Shown here: piece by piece, positions 35,824-47,482 of the stretch
Position numbering within the stretch: position 1 is the first letter of the stretch
How the letters are laid out: every line of letters begins with the position of its first letter
From: Coprinopsis marcescibilis
Lineage: Eukaryota; Basidiomycota; Agaricomycetes; Agaricales; Psathyrellaceae
DNA length: 64,000 nt
NCBI GenBank assembly: GCA_004369085.1
Contig: ML210151.1
Coordinates: 289,270-353,269, forward strand
Reading direction: 5' to 3'
Position numbers and translations under genes: made by a program
The notes under the pieces: model-generated
Seen by the model: the letters and a program-made list of their open reading frames with translations, nothing else
The model's database searches: none
Told to the model about the DNA's origin: nothing

Positions 35824-37450
35824 ATGAGCTCAGGTGTCATCAATCCCGTTCCTCCAGGTGGAAACACCGGCGGACCCGTCAACAGTGTACCGACCACTAC
35901 CTCTCTCCGACCTACAGCGTCGAACGACGGCAACACAGCAGGCCCCGATAGGCCAACCTCTGCGCCGGAACCTACTACTAGTAGCACTCCCGAAGGACCG
36001 TGGGGCCCTGCCATCCCGCCTGGGAATGACGCAACGTTCGAACTCGGCGAAGACGGCGTAACCTACTATACGAACACCACGATCGACGACTTCTCCCCAT
36101 TGGTCACCTTTAACGGAGCTGATGGTGAAGTTGACGGGAGCGACTGGATCCGCTTGGCGCAAGAGGCGAGGGAGAGCTCGCCCACAACTCCAGCCAATAG
36201 CCAGAGGAATTGGTTCTTGGGGACGTATAAAAGGACCAATACCGTGAATTCGTCGATCAAGATCGATTTCTATGGTAGGTTTGGTGGCTTTCTCACTCCA
36301 AATGATTTATAATGTCGCGTGGTACACGTCGCTTAGGTTCAGAAATTCATCTTTATGGTGATAGCGGCCCAGCATACGGAGCTTATTCTCTCAAGTTGGA
36401 CGACGAAGAGGCGGTCATTGGCTCTGCTTATTACCCTGCTCTTGCTGTCGGTCGAGCACACCATGTGCATAGCTTGACGGACTTGACAGAGGGAAAACAC
36501 GAACTGGTGGTCACCAACCTAGGAAATCGTGCCGAGTTGATTGAAGGGAACGGTTTCCTGCTTGACTTTGCGATTGCTAAACAGAAAGTTGGTGTTCCGG
36601 GGTGAGTCGAGAACTGCTGGGCTCAATAATAATATATTGACTTCAATCGTGGTAGACGCTTGCGACCACAAGCTTTTGACACAAAGGGCGAGGACCTCTC
36701 CCGCTTGAGCACGAACGGTACCTGGGCGGTGGGGAACCTTCCCGGTGACGTCCCTCCAGGCGAAGGTGGATTGAAAATCGCGATCTACGTCGAGCGGAAG
36801 GCGATTTGGACTGCGGAGAACTTTGCTACACTCACGCACAGGTTTAAAGGTAATCCTTGACTGCGCTTATTCAGAGAGGCCATTCATCCTGACTATGAAA
36901 CTCTTTTGATATTAGGAACCGGTATCCAAGTATATGGAGGGCGAAATGCGACGCACGGACTGTACCGGGCCACACTCACCGATACGGCCACCTCTACCAC
37001 TGTCCATTCCCAGCTATACAACGCGTCGACGCCGTGCCGTGGTCTGGACGCCGGAACCCTCATACAATGCGAATGGAGGGGAGCAACGCTCAAGTACGCC
37101 ATTGCGGATTTGAACCCTGACGTCGAGTACGAGCTGGGGTTGCAAAACATACACGATGGGGAGAGTAGGAATCTGTTGGGTAAGTCCTTCTGAGAACGGA
37201 TTTGGCGAAAACATGCTGCCTGTTGCTGACTAGCTTTACCCCTTGACCGCTTTCTGTAGAGGTGGACTTGATCCGAGTGTTTGACCTGCAGGACGCTAGG
37301 GAGCCTGGAGACGCTGGAGGTGCTCTGCCTGCTGTGCCCGGCTCTGGTGATAAGAGCGCGGCGCGAAAGCTGGGCGCCATGGACCCATTCGCGAATCTGG
37401 TTGTTCTGCTCATGAGCTTCTTGGCTGTCTGGAGGGCGCTGAAGGCTTAA
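35824..37450 (+). CDS. Tail-anchored protein with two beta-sandwich domains, paralog B
   Basis: This is the tandem paralog of the 32982-34606 gene. It starts MSSGVINPVPPGGNTGGP with a disordered Pro/Thr-rich N-terminus and no signal peptide. Domain 1 has TYYTNTTIDDFSPLVTF, NWFLGTYKRTNTVNSS and GSEIHLYGDSGPAYGAY. Domain 2 has GTGIQVYGGRNATHGLYRAT and TLKYAIADLNPDVEYELGL. The C-terminal helix is FANLVVLLMSFLAVWRALKA. It has one more intron near the 3' end than paralog A (about 37180-37259), so intron gain or loss followed the duplication. The Gly/Asn linker of A is replaced by a shorter Ala/Gly/Pro linker. Confidence 0.85.
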
Positions 37451-38392
37451 CATCCCACAGACACTTAGTTCCGATAAATAATATGACATTATTTTCTATC
37501 ACATCTGTACTTCAGCATGGTCATTGAACTTTGAGCCCTATTACTCCCTTAGTAGTCGAGGATATTTGCATGGCCTAAACCACTTGCAATAAATAATACG
37601 ACTGTGGGACAATATGGTCACGATGGTGCTGAAAAAAATGGACATTTTATCCTCTCTTACAGCTTGCACTGAATCATCTTTTCTCAAGGAAAGGGTTTTG
37701 ACTTGATGAACTTTTTGAAGAAGTTTTCCGACTGACCGGAAATCGCAGATCGGTCCGAAGCTCCAGTTTTTTGAGCGCCTAAATTTTGGGGTTGGGGCAC
37801 TGCATCTTTTTTGAGTTTTTCGCTACCGGCTTAGCCGCGCTCCGCAGAGTCCGCAATAGTTCGCGATCCCAGTTGAATTCGTTTTTTTTAAGGCTCAAAC
37901 ATTCGCAGGACATTTAGACGCGTGAACAATTGCAGGACCGAGAGAAGTTGAAATGAGGAGGGTATGTCGAACTTTAGATTGTGAACGTGCAAGCCGAAAG
38001 AGTAGATCGTACGGGTAACACCCTACATCTGTGTGCGGGGTTTAGATAGCCTGAGCTGCTTACCCCTATCGGAGTACCGGTGACAAGAATAGCCTCCAGG
38101 GCTGATTGAATTCCTTTGCACAAGCGAATGTACTTCGTGGCGCGTCCAGTGTGACAGAAACAGAAGTAACCGTGTGGCGCCGTGAGCAGGGTTCAACCTT
38201 CAATTTTAGCATGATGTGTTTCGAGAAAATATATAGAAGGTTATATTGCAACATGCGTGGAACGCCGTTCTAAATAAACAAAGGATCGATGATAAATGTT
38301 GGGCATCTCGTAAAGTCAATCCATAGCAAACAAAATGGTTGGCTGAAATAATACCCAAAACAACTCTGCTCTTCCCCTTGTGAATAGCTCGA

Positions 38393-38418
38393 AAATCCGG
38401 TGAGAAAGAGCCGGATTT
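38393..38418. repeat. Inverted repeat upstream of TATA box
   Basis: AAATCCGG and CCGGATTT form perfect 8-bp arms around a 10-nt spacer and end 5 nt before the TATA box at 38424. The CGG-containing inverted layout resembles a binuclear zinc-cluster protein site. Confidence 0.45.
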
Positions 38419-38423
38419 GAGCG

Positions 38424-38434
38424 TATAAAAGGGG
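38424..38434 (+). promoter_or_regulatory. TATAAAAGGGG core promoter box
   Basis: This box is identical in core to the minus-strand box at 45297-45307. An ATG-initiated exon-like segment begins 54 nt downstream at 38488, the same spacing class as at other genes here. Confidence 0.45.
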
Positions 38435-39234
38435 TATCGTGATGTGTTTATAGAAGTCAGAGAAGCCTTCCCAGAATAACGACAGAGATGGTGATCGAGA
38501 GAAAGCTTTCAGCCCAAAATAGTGACATTGGCTTGGGTAGGTGTTCGTAACCCCAGATTTGAGATCGAGCGGTACCTTGCGAGTGAAATGTCTAAAATGA
38601 GAACCAAAGAAGCCGCGAAAACTTCGGTTGCCTGCCTGGTGGTAACTTGCCGCTCATGTCAAGAATTTTGAGGGACCAAAAGACCAAGGTAAAAACATAA
38701 AGATTACGAAACCTAAAGGAAGGCTGTGACTCTTATCTTGTACACAGCACAATTCAGAGGACGCGAGGCTGCCTGCAGGTGGCGAAGAATGAGGTTATCG
38801 GAAAAAAGCATGGGGCTCCGGCGGCAGAGGTATCTCGCGGTATTTGGGGCGGCAACTTTAGGGCGGGCATGCGCAAATAACAAATAACAAGGTCAACAGG
38901 TCACGTTGTCCAAACCTAGGGGGAAATTATTCAGCCCCTAAACTCTTCTTCTACGCACTGTCTAATTCCGCCTTTCTAAGTTGAGTAAATATGCACTCTG
39001 CCTGCCGGTTGCTCGAAGTCGGTGATTAGTATTATCAACAAGCCAGGCGGTCCGAACACCGAGCAGAATTTACGTGTTTCCGCTTATCAAATGGCGTGGC
39101 ATCAGAACAATCTCGTGTTTTGACTCTTCCGATACCGAAATCATCAAGGAAGCAATCGAGGGCTTTTTCGCAGACAGCCACGTCTCTCCTGGTTTACTCA
39201 TCGTCTGACACGACGAGCTCGACCTTTGGCTAGC

Positions 39235-42200
39235 ATGCCTAAACCACAGAATGGATTGCGGCAACGCAGAGGGAATACAACCCCAGAGCAGCAACGGTCG
39301 CATTCAGACTCTGACAAGACTGTCAATGACGACCACGTTTCCAGTTCTGCGAAGAGAGAGGATATAGTTTGGGGGAAGACGCCTGGTGGTGAAGGTCCGT
39401 ATGCCCTGGCTGCGATTTCCATTCAATCCTGACGTGTGTGCCAACAGTGTTCAGGGTTCCGACCACTCACGATGTAATGACAACTCTATTCCACCCGGGA
39501 TATCCCAAGAGTCATTTGGACCTTTTGAATCTCGGATTGCTGGCCCTTCAGCTGGTCCTGTACTTTGTGTTGCCTAGGAATGTCTCTCGGATCTTCTTCC
39601 TGTTTTACTTCGCTTTCTGGCGTGCGGCGTATGACGCTGGACTAGGATGGGTGCTCACGAAGCAAAGCAAGAGGAAATGGATGGTGAAGGAGGTTCAAAG
39701 ACGCGGCTGGCTCGATCAGGATCGACGTCCTGATGCCCGCGAATGGATTAGGAAGCAGCTTCAGGATAAGATGGGAAAGGACTACTCTTTCGATGTGGGT
39801 GCATGGACCTGATTAATTTTGGACCTATGAATGACCGCGCTGAAATAGGAGCTACCTTTGGAATACAATACCTGGCTACTGTTCCGTCAATTGGTCGATG
39901 TAATCCTGGTCAAGTGAGTCAAGAACAACAGTGCTCCGATATTCTCGGACGATTAACCTATCCCATCGTAGTGACTTTTTGTCGTATTGCATGTTTGCGT
40001 TCTCGTGGTTCCGCGTTCCCGAAGACCTTTCTAACTTCGTGCACGTTATGAGGTATGTTGTCTGTGCCAGTTTCCGCGTAGTTGCTTACAATTATCGCGT
40101 AACTAGATGGCTTGGGGGTCTCGCCCTAATCGGGTTCAACTTATGGGTCAAAACTGAGGCTCACCACATTGTCAAGGACTACGGGTGGTATTGGGGCGAC
40201 GTGTTCTTCCAACGAGGCAATCTAGTCTTCGATGGTGTTTTCGAACTGGCCCCCCACCCCATGTACTCCGTAGGTAAGCACATTTTTACCTGTTTGCCTT
40301 GGTGTTACCTCACGTTCGAAAGGCTACGCCGGATATTATGGATTATCGATGATGTCTGGAAGCTATGCTGTCCTATTCGTCAGCCTGGCTGCGCATGCGG
40401 CACAATTTGCGTTCCTCGTTTTCTTCGAAAACCCCCGTAAGGATACTCCCTACTTTGGTTTATACGGAACGCTTACACATCCCCATTAGATATCGAGCGC
40501 ATGTACGGTAAGCGGAAGGCTATCGCAAAGCGTACCCCAATCGCGTCAAGTGCTTCTCGTTCTCGAGCCAGCGCGTCCGCTTTGACCAACACTTCCGCTG
40601 TTGCCACCTCGTCGATCGTCGAGGACGACTCCACTCCCGCTATCACAGAAGGGGAGACGGCTACTACGGAGACGGAACTTGAAACAGAGATTGAAGACGC
40701 TGCTCAGACATCCCTACCAAACGTTACCAAACCTTCGGCGACCACAAAGCCTACCAAACGCCTCAGGCATCCCTCTGTTGGAAGCTCGACCTCTTCCGCC
40801 GGTGATATCGAAGAAGAGCCCGTGAAACTCAAGAATGTGAAGTCTGCAGCTCAGTACCAGAAGAAAACGAAGCTTGTCTCTCAACACGACCTGCTGAACA
40901 AGTACTTTCGACGTGATGCTGTTGTGTTACGAAACCTGGACCTTCTGAGGTCCGATACCATCCGTTCCCTTATCATCTTCGACCAATTTGCTCATTCGCA
41001 TCCCCTCACAGAGCTCCCGATGCGATGCTGGTCTTGGTCATCTTTTACGCAGCCATTCTTACCCTGATGCCCACGGTTTCGTCAAATACCATGCTTGGAC
41101 TGCATTTTGTGCATGCTCTGGCCTGGGTCTTGATCCACTACGTTGGTTTAGGGTTGCTGCTGCGCGCGCAGAGCCAAAGCAAGTTCCTCGTACGGCATTT
41201 CCTGAAGAATTACCACTATCCAGAAAAGTACGTTGTGGAAGGCCCGATCATCGAGGCTTTCACGAACTGGAAGTCTATCTACAATCTCAGTCTGTGCATG
41301 ACCTATAGTACGTTTCATCCGTTCGTGTCCGACATCTACGGCTTGCTCATGCTCGCCGCTTTCTTTCCAGTCTCTTGCCTCGGTCTCGTCTGGAGATGCT
41401 ATTCGTTACCTAACGATTGGGGAGTCGGAAATGAACTACTCTTCCATACCATTGGACTGGTTGGTATTTTTTGCATTCCCAGATGCCCGGAGCCTAATCG
41501 ATGAATCTTTCTAGCTACTTGTGAGTTTGCACGTTTGGGCCACCGTGGAGTCGTTCGAGGTTCTCGGAATTTTCGGTAAGATTCGACCGTCGTTACCCCA
41601 GATAAGTTGCTAAAATATTGTCCTTTCAGGCTGGTTCTTTGGTGACTTCTTTATGGAAGAATTCCCATCGCACTTGGAGTATACTGGAATTTATCGGTTC
41701 GTTTACACGATCCCCATGACTTACAAAAACGAAAACGATCCATTTGACAGATACCTCAATAATCCAGAGGCGATGGGAGGTGCCGCGTGGTTTGGACTTT
41801 CTTTGATCAGCGGCAGCAAATTGGTTTTGGCCCTTGCCGTCGTTAGGCATCTCGTTAACTGGTGGTTCCTCTCCAACGTGGAAAAGTTAGTATTCCATCA
41901 TTAGGATCGTGGAGCCGTTGTCTTACGCTTTTCTCCAGCCCTCACATGCGCAAACTCTATGGTGACAGTCTGCGTAAGGATGCAGGGTTTGTCAAGGTGA
42001 TCAAGAACGTTGCGAGCAAGAACGCAAAGATCCTGGAGTCTCGTGCCGGTAAACATGTCCCGGAACTTAAGAGGGTTGTCAGAGAGGTCAAGGGCACTTT
42101 TGACAAGGTGTTCGAAGAGACGGCCGAGGCTGTGGAAGAATTTTTGGCTAAATGTACGTGACATGCCTCATGATTGATCTCCTGAACCAGACCCTGAAAC

Positions 42201-43325
42201 CTGTTGCTGTCTAGCGGGCCCCAAATTCTCGGAAGTGGTGCAGGATACCAAGGTCCTGCTGCAGCAGTCGAGGGAGAAATTGGTCATCACGTAGGCGTCT
42301 ACCAATCGACATTCTGTCATTGAGCTCATAGCCTCGTCATTTCTTTTTTCCTTTCGTCCACTACAGCCGATACGCAACCGATATCTCTTCTTATGACCCA
42401 GCGAAATACCGCGTTTCAATCGTTCCAAGCTCCACTATCGGTGCACTTGCATTTCATCTCGGCGAACCCATAACCGTCAAATGGGAGGCACCTCACCACC
42501 ATTCCCGCAAAGATTGGATCGGACTGTACCGGGTGAGTGGTCATAATTACTTCTGTATAGAGAAATTTCCGTATGCTGAAACGTGGGGCGGTTTAGGTTG
42601 GCGCAAACAAGGATACCCTTGTCACGAAGACCTCATCTATGGGCATGTGGCTCCCTGTTCACGGCGATGAGTGGGACGGGGATGTGCCACTCGGCCTTGA
42701 GCGGGCTCCGAGCAACAGCCGTGACTCTGACACTGGTACTATAACCTTCAAAGGGAATACCCTACCCTGGTTGGTTGGCCGTTACGAGGTGCGCCTGCAA
42801 AATATTCACCGTTCACGGTATTAACAACGGTCTAGATTCGATACCATCATGACGGCAAATATAACGTAATGTCGCTCGATGGGCCACTTGAGATATACGG
42901 TTCGTTTTTCGATTTGAATCTCACACGGTTCGCGTGCTCAACGGAAAACAGTGGACAAACCTTCTGAATTCACCTTCGAGGCCGTTCGAGGCACTCTCAT
43001 GCGGGTCGTTCCCCTCTGCTTGGACTCTGATCCCTCGTTGATCCCTGCGTCGTGCAAGGAAGAGTCTACTGCATCCCAGGGACAGGCTTCCGCCGTCGAT
43101 CCCACGGATACCTCTGAATCTGATGATGTTGAAGAGCGGGACTCAGACGACTTTACTTTTTGGTCTGAACGACAGGCGAAACGAATTTCTGCGGCAGTCA
43201 ACCAGATATTTGGGGTCGCCTATGCGCCGGAAGTCATCGTCGCCGACGCCAACCTTACGACACTCGCAAACCGAATATTGGCGTCGACGGAATTACTGGG
43301 CCAACCCGGGACATCCGAACGATGA
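39235..43325 (+). CDS. CHO2: Phosphatidylethanolamine N-methyltransferase
   Basis: CHO2/PEM1 is an ER membrane enzyme that makes the first SAM-dependent methylation of phosphatidylethanolamine on the way to phosphatidylcholine. The ATG at 39235 starts [14 protein letters not shown]. The first methyltransferase-like domain has hydrophobic spans ([49 protein letters not shown]) and the signature [11 protein letters not shown] with [19 protein letters not shown] Ser/Thr-rich, acidic linker (about 40560-40850) follows. The second domain has [39 protein letters not shown] and onward, with another membrane span. A soluble C-terminal region with a beta-sandwich-like part ([10 protein letters not shown]) ends PGTSER. 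About a dozen short introns; size about 900 residues, as usual for fungal CHO2. Confidence 0.93.
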
Positions 43326-45056
43326 AGTGTGACCTCTGCTTGTGGATGGCATTTCATACATCTATATTGTTCTTTCATTTTTCCTCCCGTTTTGCTGACC
43401 TTGCTGGTCTCTTAGTTTCCACGTACTCCTCCATTCTAACGACCGTTTCACGACTTCCTTTTTGAATGGTACTATGCTGTTCTTGGTGTATATGAAATCT
43501 GAGTGGCCTTTTTGACCGAGCACCACTCGTGCGCCCATTTTGTTTTCTAATTTCTGTTCATTATACGTGTCTTTAAGGTGCCTTAAAAGGCAGGCGGTTA
43601 AGTAGGACCGGCTCGTTCCATAGCTTAATCTCGATGATGAGTGGCAATGTGGTTGCCGCTCGGCCGCAAATAACAGGAACGGGGAATCGAAATTACGACA
43701 AGTATGGGATTGAATCAGTGACAGATATCATATAGATTCAAGTGTTCTTTCCGGTTTCATACAAGCGCCCAATGGAGGCGGCGGAAAAGGCACTGCCCGA
43801 CATTGCCGGACACAAGAAAATCAATTAACTGTCTAATTTGAATAAATGAATCGGCTTGTTCCAGCTAAGTACACTGCTTCAACTCGACTGTCCTACTTCC
43901 TACCCGTTGTAAAGGGACGAGCTGCGAGATTGGAAGTTCTTGTAACATCACGGCAGGTTAAACTCCATCGCGTCTCACGCTTGAGTGGTTGGCCTTTTTG
44001 AATTGTTTCTTTGATGTCATTTTGGATCAAATGAAAATTATCTATCCGAATTGCTGTTGAGGCCTCGCTTGGCTGACTTGCGTTGGACACGATGAAGTCT
44101 TCTGTCTTCTCATCAATTCTAATTAGATGAAAATTACCCAGATGAACGCTGAGTGAGAATTAGAAATACCCACCCGTGTAAGTGGGAAGTGTACATATCG
44201 CTGAACGAAATGACGAGGCTTCTTCTTTCCAGAAGCAAGGAAAAGACTGGATTCATATCCACTGCCCTTCCCACGCCGGACGAGGACGAGGACGGATCTG
44301 GGTCGTGATCCTTGTATTTGTAATAGTTAAAGACGCAATGCGAGCCCAAAGAGAGCGTGGCCACTACGGGATGATAGACTGGACCATCCTCGTGAGGCTA
44401 ATTTACCAAGGTTCAGCACTGGGAACCGCGGGAGGATACCGAGTTTCCATGAACGCTCTCACCATTATTCCCTGTCCTGGGAGATACTGAGTAAAGTAAG
44501 TAAATGATTGGGCTTTCCGGGCTTGAGCGATATGACAGGGGCCTCACCTCATTCATAATGATGTGGTTTGGCTGTTTGTGAGGCGAATCAGGGAACATTC
44601 CAGTGGCTTTGATTCTCGACACAAGATCTGGGCTTGTATCGTCAGATTATGCGAAGTTGAGCCTTAACAAACATATCCATATCTTAGAGATTGATCCTTA
44701 CTAGGTATCGACAAAATCTGGCAAAGGTTGTCGGCATAGGGTACCTTTTGGGGTGATTTCCCCCCCTGTTGGTAATGCGAGTGAGGGATTGTGGTAGGCA
44801 GACAAGCCGCTGCCGTTTCATACCCCAAATCTGAAGGCTGTTGTACCGCGTCAGCGCCGCGCGAAATCGGGGCCTAGTTTTAAAGAGGCCTCACCGTCTA
44901 TTTGCAAGGGCTTTCCATTTCTGTTGAGATGACTCCTTGATCTTGAACAATCGTACCATCAGTCACCTAACTTTTGCAGATGCGATATCACGGGGACGGT
45001 TCACCTTTCTAATAAGATGCTCCTCCTCTTCTTCCTGATAGAGTACATAAAACTCA
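43326..45056. other. Intergenic, no gene seen
   Basis: Contains the CHO2 3' flank. A minus-strand frame at 43893-44090 and a plus-strand one at 44182-44490 show no family resemblance and lack in-frame ATG starts where expected. Confidence 0.4.
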
Positions 45057-45239
45057 TTAGTAGCACTCGGCGTGGAAGTAGGTACCAACACTTATGAACT
45101 CTGCCAGGTAAATTACACCTGGAACGACAACGTTCTTGACCTCGATGGGCCCGGTTTCCTCTGAAGTGATAATCCAGCGGTTTCATGATAAGTTGCTTGT
45201 GAGCTCTTCCAACGATATAGTACACTGAAGCCTACCCAT
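45057..45239 (-). CDS. Possible two-exon micro-protein of about 35 residues
   Basis: Exon 1 is only ATG plus G (45239-45236). A 75-nt GT-AG intron (GTAGGC to TTCAG) follows, and exon 2 (45160-45057) reads EETGPIEVKNVVVPGVIYL and onward to a TAA. The intron phase restores the frame exactly, and a TATAAAAGGGG box lies 58 nt upstream of the ATG. The TACTAA at the stop is also a good branch-point sequence, so the gene may instead splice on, with donor GTACCT and acceptor ATCAG, to a slightly different C-terminus. No family is recognised. It may be a chance arrangement. Confidence 0.3.
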
Positions 45240-46037
45240 AGCTTTCAGAGCGCGAAAAAGACACTATTGGCGTAAATTGTTCCCTAGCCAGTCATGCCCC
45301 TTTTATAAGTGATACCCGTTTTTCAACAAAAGGCGGTCTTTGTATATTTCGGCGTTTGCCAGTAAATCAGATCTAAATCAAGTTCGCCGGAGGACTAACT
45401 TGGCAGCTGCAGTCGTGATGCATGATGCATGATGGTTTGAAACTGCCCACTCGTTTAGCTGCGTTCCCCTCAAAATCTTACAGGCCAACGCCACTCTACT
45501 ACCCATGTCACTGCTGAGCTTCCATCCCCATCCTTCGAATCAGTCACCTTATCTTCACCTTGCTAAATCACGTCAGCTAGGGTCCATCTTGTAGGAAAGT
45601 ATCACCCACGCAGAACCAACGTGTAAAACATGCGGTATAAGTACTAGGATTGTCACCGGCAATTTCACGCGCAGACTCGGTGCTTAATACCGGCTTGCTT
45701 CGCGGGTTCTGCCATAGTATGTTGATGTATTCGAATACAAGTACCAACTTTGGAAGTGGTACTCATCGACTGACGAAGGGACCAGGGTCGTTGTTACAGT
45801 CCAGCATACATTGGTGCGATAAACAATAGAAGGAGTACATGAATTACATAGGTATGCAAACTATGAGAACATAATGTGGAGAGCAGTAAGCTAAGAATTA
45901 ACATTGACGCGGAACAAGATACTCTGGGGTTAAGTTGCCTCATTTGCCGGCTGGACGCGGCGAAGCTGATAACTGCTGCTCCGCCCTGATGATACTATAC
46001 GTCAAATTCAGACTTAACCTGATTCAGGACGGTGGAC
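45240..46037. other. Spacer between two small minus-strand genes
   Basis: Contains the promoter box of the upstream micro-gene candidate and otherwise no recognised feature. A possible last exon of the Zn2Cys6 gene may extend into about 45930-45985. Confidence 0.4.
45297..45307 (-). promoter_or_regulatory. TATAAAAGGGG core promoter box
   Basis: Exact TATAAAAGGGG on the minus strand, 58 nt before the candidate start at 45239. Confidence 0.45.
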
Positions 46038-46379
46038 CTACACAGAGGTATACTGACACGCAATGCTTCTTCTTGAGCAATTGGTGCATGAGGGCTTTTC
46101 ACCGGTGCACTTGAGTTTCCTCCCTACGTTTCCGGTGAAGTTCGAGTTGAGTGTCGAATCGTGTGTACAGAAAACATCGACCTGGCTGACCTCTACAGAA
46201 TTGACAGGCCATATCAACTCTTCGTGGAACTCTCGGTCCCATATCGCAGTCGTCCTATATAGGTTTGAATAAAAGTCTTGGAGTTTGAATTCAGTAGGAT
46301 GGCATCAAGAATTCGCACTTACGGCCTTCTGTACCTTCTGGTTAGTAGTGGCAGGCTGTGAATGCTGAGTTGTAGACAT
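46038..46379 (-). CDS. Small Zn2Cys6 binuclear-cluster protein, three exons
   Basis: The exons are 46379-46323, 46254-46191 and 46123-46038, with two GT-AG introns of 68 and 67 nt. Splicing gives 68 residues: an N-terminal MSTTQHSQPATTNQKVQKA, a basic PRVPRRVDM, then the complete zinc-cluster pattern CQFCRGRKLKC, a short loop, CTNC and a final Cys (C-x2-C-x6-C-x6-C-x2-C-x6-C). Such clusters bind CGG-type DNA sites in fungi. No activation or middle-homology domain follows, so it is either a DNA-binding-only micro-protein or the 3' end splices on: a GTAGGT donor just before the TAG could join an exon near 45985. TTTAAAAGGGG lies about 85 nt upstream. No single frame exceeds 70 codons, so simple ORF calling misses it. 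Confidence 0.82.
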
Positions 46380-47102
46380 GATTATGGAGAATTTGAAGGT
46401 AGAAGTACGCTGGAAGACTCTGAGAGGGGATGAAGAACCTGGAGAGCACGACCAGATTCACCCCCTTTTAAACGCTCCGGATAGATAAAAATGATAAATT
46501 GGCTCAAAATAGGCTCGCACAGCCAAGATTTAATGACCGCAACTCCAAAAGGGCGCCATTGGGTGCGAATGAACAGCCTTAAGTTTGTACTGACACGAGG
46601 AGACCCTGGCAGGGCCTTTCGGAAGATCGGGCTATCGTAAACTCATAGCCCAATCGGCAAGCATTCGTCCAGTCATATTTTCGCCTTGAGTTTGCCGAGA
46701 ATAGAGAGTCTTTTTTGAATTCAATGGAGTAAGTGTTGCCCACAACAGGGTAAGCGCGGGTCGGAAAACGATTTCGATCCGTTGAATTCTTTTTGGATTA
46801 CGCATATATTTTTGGCATACTCACGGAGGGCAATAACGGAAAATGCATTATCCCGACACAAGGGCCTCTATGCGGGTACGAGTAGTTCTCAGGCCTCAGG
46901 GCAATTCTGAATGTTCTTTTCTTCTTGCGCATTTCAAGTCCAGAGCGCTCAGATCAATCCTCGCTACTAGTTCCATTCTCACTAAGCCTCTTTCGAGTCC
47001 GATCATTCACTGCACAATTTAAGGGTTGGGTAGTCTGTGAGGCCAATCTCGGTCTATACCTTCAACTCGACATCTGCCCATTGTGCAAATTCTGGGGTGC
47101 TA
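46380..47102. other. Intergenic, no gene beyond the promoter box
   Basis: Upstream region of the Zn2Cys6 gene. TTTTTTGAATTCAA at about 46708 and TTGAATTCTTTTT at about 46782 form a loose inverted pair; nothing else was recognised. Confidence 0.4.
46462..46472 (-). promoter_or_regulatory. TATA-type core promoter box of the Zn2Cys6 gene
   Basis: TTTAAAAGGGG on the minus strand, about 83 nt before the ATG at 46379. Confidence 0.5.
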
Positions 47103-47435
47103 AGTTTTGAGAGAATACCTGGATGAGCGCACTATAGCCCCATTGAAAGCGATGTCGTCAGGGGCACTACACAGGTCGACAAATGCTCGTTTGATCGGGG
47201 TCACCTTCAATGTGGACGGGATGTTGATTGAGACTTTCCCTGACTCATTGGCATATATCGCGGTTAAGCTTCGAGCTTCAAGATCCCGCGACGTAAAGTG
47301 TCCTGGCCAGCCAGCCGTGATGAGTTGGGGGTAGTCACCATCACGTATGATAGCATACCTAAACTGCGGGGGTGCAGCTATGGGACTATCGTCCGTAACT
47401 GGAACGACACGCGTTTCTCTTGGCCAAGAAACCAT
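47103..47435 (-). CDS. Hypothetical protein, about 110 residues
   Basis: A minus-strand frame with ATG at 47435 (MVSWPRETRVVPVTDDSP) stays open to a TAG at about 47103. The composition looks like a folded beta-rich domain (FRYAIIRDGDYPQLITAGWP; GKVSINIPSTLKVTP). There is no signal peptide and no family I recognise. It begins just below the stop of the coding piece at 47483, so the two may be neighbouring genes or parts of one disrupted locus. Confidence 0.35.
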
Positions 47436-47482
47436 AGCCTTGACAGAAAGACCCTGTGACAAAACCTTTATTTAATAATCGC

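Larger units (their letters stand above)
37451..39234. other. Intergenic with one possible hidden small gene
   Basis: Mostly no coding signal. A strong TATAAAAGGGG box at 38424 is followed by an ATG at 38488 and a plausible short first exon (38488-38536, MVIERKLSAQNSDIGL) ending at a GTAGGT donor. The next exon could not be fixed with confidence. A hairpin-type inverted repeat lies just upstream of the box. Confidence 0.35.
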
